Source: Amaranthus tricolor
Lineage: Eukaryota > Streptophyta > Magnoliopsida > Caryophyllales > Amaranthaceae
Length of the DNA: 64,000 nt
NCBI RefSeq assembly: GCF_026212465.1
Contig: NC_080059.1
Location: 11,823,829 to 11,887,828 of the forward strand
Reading direction: 5' to 3'
Position 1 is the first letter of the stretch; each line of letters opens with the position of its first letter. The notes under the pieces were generated by a model. That model ran no database searches, was not told the DNA's origin, and was given only the letters and a program-made list of their open reading frames with translations. The translations under genes and the position numbers were made by a program. Shown here one piece after another: positions 23,441 through 33,159 of this stretch.

Positions 23441-23880
23441 TGTGTAATACTTTTCTTTGTATTGTACATTACAATATTCTAAACTGTAATCCTTTCTGTT
23501 GGAGAGTTTAAAACTCCTGATAGAACAAAAATTAGGATTTGAGAATTTGGGTAATTTTTTTATTTTATATTTACAGATAACAGTGAATTGAAATTGAAAT
23601 GGCCTGCCAGGCAAAAGATTTGTGTTGGTGTTGGTGTGGCGAGAGGTTTAAGCTTTCTGCATCAGGAATCAATAATAAAACTTGTTCATAGGGATTACTT
23701 ATAACAAAAGATTTCTGAAATTGATGAGTCATCTTGCAAAGTGAAGTACTTATCATCCCTAGCTTTCTGTGAAAGATTGAAATAAATGAGATTATTTAGC
23801 AATTTAATTTCAAGTATAAGATTGGGTTAAACTTATGTCTCAAAATAAGCTTCCGTACATCCAAGCCTACCCTCGGGTAA

Positions 23881-23955
23881 GTCGCTGTTAGTAACAGCGA
23901 AAGTGAAAAAAAAAAAAAAAAATAAAAGCCCAAAGTCGCTGTTAGTAACAGCGAC
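23881..23955. repeat. palindromes in MULE-C left TIR
   Basis: Two copies: about 23881-23901 and 23935-23955. The arm is GTCGCTGTTA with central G and mirror arm TAACAGCGAC (the first has lost its last base pair). They are separated by poly-A and AAAAGCCCAAA. Confidence 0.8.
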
Positions 23956-24730
23956 TTAAAAAAAATAAAAAATTAAAAGACTAAAAAAAAAAAATTTTTT
24001 TTTTTTTTTTAATTTAAGTATCTATCACCTTGACCACCCATCTCTTTTTTGGCAATGATTTTTTCTTAAAATTTTCATGTTAACTTTTTCAAGATACCCA
24101 AATCTTCGAAACCATCACATTGTTAGGAAGCCGCTAAGCTGTTATCAGTTGCATTTATTAAAAGCTTGGCACTTCGATCTTATATACATCTTCTAAGTTC
24201 ATTGGGGTTAACTGGAACGTGCTTATAGCGTACAAACTTACTGATTGTGACAATAGGAATTTCAATTGTACACAGCCCTTGGTATCTTGAGTGTAAACTT
24301 AGGTTTATATAATCATTATATTTATCCTCAGCTGTGACCAAATTAATCTGATGCTTCATTGATTTCAGTCTCTAGCATGATCTGAGACTAGCTGTTGGGA
24401 ACTTCCACTCATAACTAACTCGTGAATAGTTAATTTTACCAAACATCTCTCGAAAAAGTTGTATTTAGTTATATCAAAAGCCAAAAAAAGCAACTAAAAC
24501 TTTCAACTATTAAAACAAACCTATTCAAAAAACAAACAACTAACAACCAATTGTCAAACGCCCCTATGTTTCTCGAAAAACTTTGAGCTAGTCATACAAT
24601 CAAACTAGAAAAATAATCGAATAGAAAAACTAGTTATATAGTGCCTTGAAGCTAAAAAAAATGATATGTTAAAGTTACTACTAAGAGGGACTTTAAAAAA
24701 AATTAAAAAAAAAAAAATTTTTTTTTTTTA

Positions 24731-24853
24731 GTCGCTATTAGTAACAGCGACTTTGGGCTTTTATTTTTTATTTTTTTTTAAGTCGCTGTTACTAACAGCG
24801 ACTTTGGGCTTTTAATTTTTTTTTTTTTCACTTTCGCTGTTACTAACAGCGAC
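24731..24853. repeat. palindromes in MULE-C right TIR
   Basis: Three copies: 24731-24751 (one mismatch, CTATTA), 24782-24802 and 24834-24853. Same arm as on the left side, with spacers ACTTTGGGCTTTT. The right side has one more copy than the left. Confidence 0.8.
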
Positions 24854-24972
24854 TTACCCGAGGCTACGCTTGGATGTACGGAAGCTTATTTTAGGACATA
24901 AGTTTAACCCAATCTTATACTTGGAATTAAATTGCTAAATAATCTCATTTATTTCAATCTTTCGCTTTCTGT

Positions 24973-25389
24973 TTTCTGAATAACTTTAGCAATTCATTGC
25001 TGAAGTTTTATTTAATTTTGATGATGCACATTCAAGTTATTCAAGTTTTTCTTTTAAAATTGGTTTTTGGAATCAAAGTTAGGTTTTTGTTTTATTTTTG
25101 AATAAAAATAATATAAGGTTTTTGTTTTCTTGGAATGAAAAATCAGGGTTATTTTTATTTGGTTTTTAGGATGAAAAATAGGGATTTTCGTTAATTTTTC
25201 GGATGAATATTAAGGTTTTTGTTTTATTTTTGAATGGAAATTTAAAAGTTGTGAAATTTGTAGTTGTTTTTGTCAGACTTGAAGGAGTATAGTGAAGAGA
25301 AGCCATAGTGAGGCTCGGACATGAGTAGTGCTCTTGGAATTCATAGTTGGTGCTACTTTTTGTTAATGAATTCTCACTTGAATAGAATA
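24973..25389. other. gene-free stretch
   Basis: T-rich sequence with several GGTTTTTGTTTTATTTTTG-like phrases (about 25081, 25215). No exon or element end is seen. Confidence 0.4.
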
Positions 25390-25711
25390 TACTTCCTCCG
25401 TTTTATAATACCTGCTACTTTTTCTATTTTTGGCAATTTCATATTACTTGCTACATTTTCGTTTTTAGTAATAAAACAATCATTTAAAGTTCTACCTACC
25501 CCTATTTTTATCCTACTCTATACTTTATAATAAAATACTATACTATACTCTATAAAGTAACCTAACAACCTGTTTTTCCTTTTTCTTTTTCAATTAACAA
25601 TAATAAAATACTATACTCTATAAAGTAAACAATCAGCTAGTGTAGGTCAATCACTTTTCTTAATCCCCGTGCCCATGCAAATGTAGCAACAATATCAGAA
25701 CAAAGGAAGTA
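25390..25711. mobile_element. Stowaway MITE
   Basis: Begins TACTTCCTCCGTTTTATAAT and ends CAAAGGAAGTA with TA at both borders, the Stowaway (Tc1/mariner) signature. The first 85 bases match, in inverse orientation, the shorter Stowaway at 45638-45742. Confidence 0.75.
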
Positions 25712-26013
25712 TATATATAAACAAATAAAAAAATACTCAAAAAGTTTGGTGGAAGATGTTTTATAAGCACATTTTATTTTAGTTCCTACTATCTGTTGTA
25801 TTATAGCATGTTGAATAGTCATTGATACTGTTAGCAAGTCTTCCAGCTTTTTTTTATTACATTCAGCTGTTGCACTTAAATATTTTTTTTTATACACATT
25901 CAATACTTGCATCCGCCACACCTTTGCAACATATTGACATTTCAATATTTTTAATCATAATAGAAATGTATAAAATATCATAATTAAATTCGATAGTGTA
26001 ACTTGGGGGACAG

Positions 26014-26041
26014 CGTGCGTAGCACGTGGCCCCACAACTAG
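26014..26041 (+). mobile_element. Helitron 3' terminus
   Basis: Stem CGTGC (26014-26018), loop GTA, stem GCACG (26022-26026), 11 bases, then CTAG (26038-26041) followed by a host T. A short GC hairpin 10-12 nt before CTRR is the Helitron 3' signature. The matching 5' TC end was not located, so the extent leftward is unknown. It may include the upstream gene fragments. Confidence 0.7.
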
Positions 26042-26214
26042 TTAGCTTTAAATATTTACAAATTTTCAAATGAGACGGGGATTGGGCTATGGAATCAAAT
26101 TGGTCTTCGCTTATGAAAGTCATTGGGCTATGGATACCACCTTAATCGTCCACAAGGAGCTTGTTCTTTTTATAATGCATGTATAGCGTTAATGTTATTT
26201 TCTTGGCATTTCAT

Positions 26215-26511
26215 GCCTGTATTACTGAGCACTTTACTATGTATCCAGAAGAAGACCCTTTGCCTGGAAGGCCAGTTACTCCTGAGTGTCACGCTGAGCT
26301 TCATACAGATTATGACGGTGCTGCTGTTAGACGGGGTCTAACCCAACACAAAGAGAGTGCTGCAGACTGTTGCCAGGCTTGCTTGGATCAGGCAAAACGT
26401 GCCAAGCCTGGTGACATGAGATGCAATATATGGGTTTATTGCCCATCTGAGACTGGATGTTTTTCTCTGGACATTTACGAACATAAGCATCAGGAGTGCT
26501 GGCTGAAATAT
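26215..26511 (+). pseudogene. exon of a PAN/Apple-type plant protein
   Basis: The frame encodes YPEEDPLPGRPVTPECHAEL, then ESAADCCQACLDQAKRAKPG, CNIWVYCPSETGC and HKHQECWLKY, with a GTAAGT donor at 26512. The dense, spaced Cys pattern (CCQAC, C-N-x-W-V-Y-C) resembles a conserved plant family of Cys-rich PAN/Apple-like proteins. No upstream acceptor or signal peptide and no matching downstream exon were found, so I read it as a lone exon. It lies just outside the Helitron 3' end. Confidence 0.6.
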
Positions 26512-27933
26512 GTAAGTGTTTTTGCATTGTTGACAATGGCTTGCTGTAAAGTAGACACATTCAAACTATTATCTCACAATATGCTTTAACAACAATGACA
26601 AATCGTTAGTCCTGAGTTGGGACTCCCAACATATAGGTTGGGAAAATGAACCAAAACAAACCAACGTGAAAGGCCGTTAATAAGAAATATCATAATTTGT
26701 TTGGCCCAATATGGTACTAATCTACAACTAAAATTCCAGTTTCAATAACAGTCCATGTATATTCACTTCCGTTCATTTCTATCTATTGTTATATGCTCTT
26801 ATAAATCCCGGTTTCACGTCAATCTTCACTCTTGTCATTTCTGACATCTCGGGAATATTTCTTACTTAGCTGGAAATTGAAATATCATATGACGATGGAC
26901 TACTTCTATAACGTGTTCGCATCGGCATTGCCCAGTGTAATAGCTGTCAAGAATACAGGACATCTAATGCTGAGCTACTGAAAAATCGCTTTCACGGTCA
27001 TTGCCCAGGCGTTTTAGTAGTTTTCGAGTCACTTTGTTTATACATGGCTTCGGGATTTACTGCCACTGGTGCTAGTTCTGAGTTTAAGCGATGGCACCTT
27101 TTATTTCTTTGAGGGACTTCAATTTAAACTTCAAACTGTTCACTGTGTTTACATTCATAAGAATACACTTATTTTCATGATTTAATGGGAAATTATTATC
27201 TCACAGCATCTCCATTTCTTGTTTAGTAACTGAATGCTGATAGCTCATCTTATATGGACACATTTTAGTACAGAATTGAGATTCCTTGCTTATACCTCAT
27301 CTCCATTTTTTACTTTTAATATAGTCTTCTTTTTCGCCGTTAACAACAAACTTATCCTAACCTTAAACTCGGACATAAAACACTTATTTTGGGTGCATAT
27401 GAATAGAAACAAGGCAAAATGATTTCACATCCATTTCATTTTATTTCATTTCAAAGTCTATAGTTAACTTAGTGTATACTAAAATATTGTTGTAAGTGGA
27501 ATGAAGAGTAAGAATGTATGTAAAGTGAATTGTGGTGCATGAGATAACTTCAAAATAAGAAGTTCATAATCATGTAATTTGTATTAATTGATCTATTTCT
27601 TCCATGTATGAAACACATCTCATGATGAGATTGTCTTAAACAACAATTTTGTGAATAAACTAATATGCATTAAGTTTATCTTAGACTTTCTCCCGATTCA
27701 AAGCCACATAATATGAACTAGACTTATTTTATTGATAATATTTATTTAACGGTATTTTTTTTTTCTTTCTTTGCATTATTAATATTTGGCGTAATGATTT
27801 TTAATGGTTATTTTTTCTTTCTTTGCATTATTAATATTAAGATATGCTTTCTTAATCAAAGCCCCGAAACCTTCTGCAACAAGAACAGATAAGGGGAAAG
27901 ACCATTGATACGATCAGGCATACCCCCGTAATT
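26512..27933. other. gene-free stretch
   Basis: No exon recognised. A direct repeat TTTCTTTCTTTGCATTATTA occurs at about 27764 and 27815. The left boundary of the Copia A LTR closes the stretch. Confidence 0.4.
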
Positions 27934-28041
27934 TGTTGAACATTTAGAGTATATAAACCTAGTTTTGTATATACTACATACTTAGTATAGTAGTGGGACT
28001 TAAATAAATATAAGTCCAATTTAAATGCCTCAAAGAATTTG

Positions 28042-28227
28042 ATGAAACATTACTTTGTTTCATAAGCTTTGTTTGGTGAAACATTGCTTTGTTTCATAAG
28101 CTTTGTTTGGTGAAACATTGCTTTGTTTCATAAGCTTTGCTTGGTGAAAAAGCTTTGTTTGGTGAAACATTGCTTTGTTTCATAAGCCTTGCTTGGTGAA
28201 AAAGCTTTGTTTGGTGAAACACTTTTG
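28042..28227. repeat. 34-bp minisatellite in the Copia A LTR
   Basis: About five to six direct units built from GCTTTGTTTCATAAGCTTTG and TTTGGTGAAACATT. Two units are shortened versions with TTGGTGAAAAAGC. It lies just upstream of the TATA box, in the position of a U3 enhancer. Confidence 0.8.
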
Positions 28228-28261
28228 TCTCAAAATGAGGTATTGTTTCATGTACAACTCT

Positions 28262-28272
28262 ATAAATAGAGG
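28262..28272 (+). promoter_or_regulatory. TATA box of Copia A LTR
   Basis: ATAAATAGAGG at about 28262-28272 is a good match to a plant TATA box, placed after the U3 minisatellite. Confidence 0.5.
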
Positions 28273-28735
28273 TTGCATGCCAAGGGACATTCCATCCCAT
28301 ATCCATATCATTTCTTATTTCTCCCTTAAGAATACTCCCATTCTTGTTCTTCCTTTCATGAGATAATATTGAGAGAGTAATTAACTTTCAATATCATCAA
28401 AGTTCTTAATTCACCACAACACTTGTATTTACTATTGCAATTTCCTTGTGCTAGGATTTTGTTGTGTAGATTGTATCTCATTGTGAATTTTATTTATCAT
28501 CCCAAGCACCTTTGTGGGAGAAATATCACAATAGGAAAGTGCATGAACGCCTTCTACTCATATCAAGTTTCCGAGCGACTTCTTTGATTGTCGCAACCTT
28601 ATCTTCATGGTGTCCATTTGGTGATTTACAAAGCAAGGAGTTCCATTGCCATCCACACAAGGGAAATACAAATCAGTTTGTTTTATTTGTATTTGCATTA
28701 TATTTCCAATAATCTATTGTGATAGTTTCTTCATC

Positions 28736-31700
28736 ATGGCAAGTGTTAAGGAACTCACTTCAAATTTCACCAAGTTAGAAAAGTTTGTTGGTGTCGACTT
28801 CTGACGTTGGCAAAAGAAAATGCAAATTCTTTTGACAACCCTCAACGTGGCTTACGTTATTAGCACTCCTAGACCGGAGGAGTCCGAAAATGAAACTTTG
28901 GAGCAAGCAAGAAAAAGAAGTAAGTGGGATAATGACGACTTTATTTGTCGAGGACACATCTTGAATGGCATGAATGATTCTCTCTTTGATGTTTATCAAT
29001 ATCATGACTCGGCCAAACTTTTATGGGAAGCACTTGAAGAAAAATACATGGCCGAAGATGCAAGTTCAAAGAAATTCCTTGTAAGTTACTTTAATTCATA
29101 TAAAATGGTTGATAATCGCCCAATTGTTGATCAATTTCATGACTTACAAAGGTTACACTCTAACATGCAAATTCATGACATTAAAATGGATGAGATTTTT
29201 GTTGTAAGTAGCATAATAGACAAGTTGCCTCCGTCATGGAGGGATGTTAGACATGCTCTAAAACATAAGAAGGAAGACATGAGTCTTGCCGATCTTGGAC
29301 AACATCTTGTTGTTGAGTCTAGCATTCGTGCCCAAGAGGGGCAAAAGGATCCAAATCCAAATATTGGGTCGGTTAACATGGTAGAGGGAAAATCTTATCG
29401 TGGTGAAAAGCGTAAGAAGACTTACAAGGGGAGTTCTAGCAAATCCAAAACCGTTGAAAACGGGTGTTGGGAATGTGGAAAGCCCGGACATCTAAAGAAA
29501 AATTGTTTTGTTTTTAAGAACAAACAAAAGAAGACAAAGGGTCATGCTTCAACAAGCGGGGACCCATCTACTAAAGGTGATCATTCCATATTAAATAAAC
29601 AATCTAGTTTTGATGTTTGTTTAATGAATACTTACATTAGTATTGTGCAGGATGATCCTAAGTCTTGGTATATCGATTCAGGGGCTACGAGACATGTATG
29701 TGGCAACAAACATTTGTTCAAAACCTTGCACAAGGTGGTTGATGGAGAGTCTCTCTACATGGGGAACAATTCTTCTATCAAGGTCCATGGAAAAGGGCAA
29801 GTAGAACTTATGTTTACTTCGGGAAATCTCTTGGTGTTAAGAGATGTATACTACGCTCCCGAAATTAGTAGGAATCTTGTCTCGGGTTCTGTATTGAATC
29901 GAATGGGATACAAATTAGTATTTGAAGCCGATAGATGTATAATTTCTAAAGGAAACTTGTTTATAGGACGTGCTTATTTACAATGTAATTTATTTAAGCT
30001 TTCTCTTGTATATAAAAACTATGTGTATAATATTGATGATCCTAGTAATATATTTGATGATTTGCATTATCTTTGGCATTTAAGATTGGGACATGTGAAT
30101 TTTGATAAAGTTTCTTTTATGTCTAAGCATGATTTAATTCCTTTTTGTCCACAACAATCTCATAATTGTAAAACATGCATGTTGAATAAAATCACTAGAA
30201 CACCTTTCAAAAGTGTTTTGAGAAAATCTGATATTTTAGAATTGGTACATAGTGATTTATGTGATTTTCATAGTACACCATCATTAGGCAATAAGAAGTA
30301 TGTGATTACTTTTATTGATGATTATTCCAAGTTTTGTTATGTATTCTTGTTACATGCAAAAGATGAAGCTCTTAATTCTTTTAAGATATATAAAAATGAA
30401 GTTGAATTACAAATTGGACGTAATCTTAAAAGATTGAGGACCGATAAGGGAGGAGAATATTATGATCCTACATATTTCCAAACTATGGGTATAATTCATG
30501 AAACCACTGCTGGTTACGCGCCACAATCTAATGGTGTGGCAGAAAGGAAGAATCGAACTCTTCAAGAGATGGTGAATACCATGTTATCCTACTCCGGTCT
30601 GAGTGAAGGATTTTGGGGTGAAGCAATGTTGACGGCTTGTCACATTCTTAACCGGGTTCCTACAAGAACCAATAAGGAAACACCTTATGAACTTTGGTAT
30701 AAAAGAAAACCAAACTTAAGTTATCTTAAAGTTTGGGGATGTAGGGCCATAGTCAGATTGCCCGGAAACAAAAGAAAGAAACTCGGTGAACGAGGTTTGG
30801 AATGCATCTTTATAGGTTATGCTCAACATAGCAAAACTTATAGGTTCTATGTAATAGAACAAAATGACTACATATCGATACACTCGATTATTGAGTCTAG
30901 GGATGCCATTTTTGATGAGAACAGATTCTCATCATTGAGTAGACAAAAGAATCTACAACTTAGTACCGAAGAAAGTATTGATAATGATCAACCAGAACCC
31001 CCTCTAGATGTTGATACTAATCAACAACTAGAAGATGAAGAAGAGAATATTGAAATTATTCCTAGAAGGAGTAAGAGACAACGGAAAGCCAAAAGCTTTG
31101 GACCAGATTTCCATGTATATTTGGTTGAAGGAACTAGAGATAAAATATCTTCTAGTGTTCCATATTTATTTAATATGGAAGGAGACCCATTGACTTTTAG
31201 TGATGCTATGGCATCACAAGATAGTGCCTTTTGGAAAGAGGCAATAGATGATGAGATGCAATCCATCATGGGGAATAATACTTGGGTATTAGTAGACCTC
31301 CCACCGACTTGTAAACCAATTGGTTGCAAGTGGATCTTCCGCAAGAAGATGAAGATTGATGGAACTATTGATAAGTTCAAGGCCCGCTTAGTGGCACAGG
31401 GCTTTAGACAAAAGCTCGGTATTGATCATTTTGATACATATGCACCAGTTGCAAGAATAACCACCATTAGGTTGTTGGTAGCACTGGCTACAATTTATCA
31501 TCTAGAGGTCCATCAAATGGATGCGAAAACCGCATTCCTATATGGTGAGCTAGATGAGGAAGTTTACATGAAACAACCCGAAGGGTTTGTTTTGAAAGGA
31601 CAAGAAAATAAGGTGTGTAAACTTGTTAAGTCACTATATGGACTTAAACAAGCACCAAAACAATGGCATCAAAAGTTCGATGAAACTATATTGTCCTTTG

Positions 31701-32220
31701 GATTCAAGTTGAATCAAGCGAATAAATGCGTTTATAGCAAATTTGATAACCATGGCAATGGAGTTATCATTTGTTTATACGTGGATGACATGCTCATCTT
31801 TGGTACTAGTTTAGTACATATCCAAGAGACAAAGGATTTTTTGTCTAAATCCTTCCAAATGAAGGATATGGGGGAGGCCGATGTGATCTTAGGCATAAAG
31901 ATCAAAAGAGATGGTGGTCGTATTAAGCTTGGTCAATCTCATTATATTGATAAAGTGCTTAATAGGTTTAAATTGCAAGATTTGACACCAATCTCAAGTC
32001 CCATGGAGCAAGGTATGAAATTTACCAAGCATACTGGGAAACCAATTTCTCAATTAGAGTATGCAAAGATTATTGGATCATTGATGTATGCTATGACTTG
32101 TACAAGGCCGGACATAGCATTTGCGGTTGGTAAATTGAGTAGATTTACTAGTAACCCGGGTCCTCAACATTGGTTGGCGATAAGAAGAGTATTATGATAC
32201 TTGAAAGGAACCATAAATTA
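28736..32220 (+). pseudogene. Copia element A gag-pol, truncated
   Basis: ATG 28736 starts MASVKELTSNFTKLEKFVG but meets TGA at 28802-28804 (codon 23). The frame then stays open to 32197. Order: gag; CCHC knuckle CWECGKPGHLKKNC at about residue 243; protease YIDSGAT at about 311; integrase with HLRLGHV, FIDDYSK and LRTDKGGEY; reverse transcriptase with YVDDML at about 1015. A TGA interrupts VL-YLKGT and the sequence ends at YLKGTINYG, before RNase H, where it is fused to element B at 32220/32221. It encodes a Ty1/Copia polyprotein that cannot be complete: no RNase H, two in-frame stops and no 3' LTR. Confidence 0.9.
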
Positions 32221-32326
32221 TGGTTCCCGCAAGCAAGCTTGATGTTTGTAGCAAGCTTGTGGGTATGAGCTTCAAATGGTGATTGAACTGTGATCGTCTT
32301 CCCCGTTATGGGCTGGAGGGGGAGAT
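32221..32326 (+). repeat. 3' end of Copia B fused to Copia A
   Basis: Identical to 37175-37280, the last coding bases, 3' leader and polypurine tract of element B. It continues into B's 5' LTR, so 32221-33123 and 37175-38077 form a 903-bp direct repeat with about one mismatch. The left border to element A has a few bases of shared sequence (TGGT). Confidence 0.9.
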
Positions 32327-33123
32327 TGTTGTGGGTCCAGCCCAAGTTGTGATAAAATGTTTTATTTTTTGGTCTTAATAAATGGGCCAAATCGTAACAT
32401 TTTACTTGTTGTTATGAGTCCTCTTTGGGCTTATTTTTGGTGGCTTCTTTAGCAAGCCTTTGGGGAGTAATTCTTGCTATATAGGACAGCAAGTGAAGCA
32501 AGGAAAACTGGAATTCAAAAAGACACAAAAGAGAGAGTTTGAGAGAGTAGTGAATTTTTCGGATTTTCAAGGTCAGCCTTCTGTATTTTGTCCGTTGTCG
32601 GAAATCCGACCGTTGGATTGCTCTGAAATTTGGTGAGCTTGTTTCTGACATCGAGGGCTTCATTTTGGACGGTTGGATCGTCGTTTTAAGCTCTGGGTTG
32701 GTCGGAATCGTCTCCGGACAGAGCTGCTGTTTTTGGTGATTTCTACTCCTTTAGTTCTCTATTTTTCATCTCTTATAGCTTGATGTATGTAGGTGGGCGT
32801 TGATAAACCTTTTATAGACTGATTTGGGTTTATTTTTACCCTCAATTATCAATAAGAGAAGATTAAGGGTGGACTCCTCAAGAGTCCCGTGGTTTTTATT
32901 CTTCACATCGAAGAGGTTTTCCACGTATAAATTGTGTGTGTTGTTTGCATTTTTATTCCGCTTATTATTGTTGATTTGTTACTGTCATATTGCTGTCCAC
33001 AATTGTTATTCTAGGTTGATTAATATTGGTGAATTAATTTGGGTTCTTTGGTTTGGATAATTGGTTGGTTGTTTTGTGTGTGTGACATTGTGGGTGTCGT
33101 AGTGACCCCTTCCGATCCCTACA
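32327..33123 (+). repeat. Copia B left LTR
   Basis: 797 bp, TG...CA ends, no indel against the right LTR. Frames inside it are by-products. Confidence 0.92.
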
Positions 33124-33126
33124 ACT

Positions 33127-33138
33127 TGGTATCAGAGC
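33127..33138 (+). promoter_or_regulatory. primer-binding site (initiator Met tRNA)
   Basis: TGGTATCAGAGC, three bases after the LTR, is complementary to the 3' end of initiator Met tRNA, the usual Copia primer. Confidence 0.85.
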
Positions 33139-33159
33139 TGGAGGTTTGTTTGTCACATT

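Larger units (their letters stand above)
23771..24963. mobile_element. MULE-C: 1.2-kb non-autonomous MULE with perfect 9-bp TSD
   Basis: Left end GAAAGATTGAAATAAATGAG; the right end is its inverse. TIRs extend about 240 bp (to about 24018 and from about 24716) with good identity. They are flanked by identical GCTTTCTGT at 23762-23770 and 24964-24972, a perfect 9-bp duplication. Each TIR carries two or three palindromes of the GTCGCTGTTA type within poly-A/T. The roughly 700-bp centre encodes nothing I recognise. The terminal words (GAAAGATTGAAAT, AATAAGC) are related to those of MULE-A and MULE-B. Confidence 0.9.
27934..28500 (+). repeat. probable 5' LTR of Copia element A
   Basis: Starts TGTTGAACATTTAGAG, a Copia-like LTR start, about 800 bp upstream of a Copia gag start. 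It contains TATAAATAGAGG (28261-28272), a good TATA box, and a 34-bp minisatellite. The 3' boundary is a guess because element A has no 3' LTR here for comparison, and I see no clear tRNA-binding site. Confidence 0.5.

Noticed and set aside
23771..24963. MULE-C as a simple hairpin or assembly artefact from inverted duplication
   Set aside because: The ends are imperfectly matched, the centre is unique and exact 9-bp duplications flank it, as expected of a transposon.
32824..33060. 78-codon frame, repeated at 37778-38014
   Set aside because: It is a by-product of the Copia B LTR and is therefore present twice.
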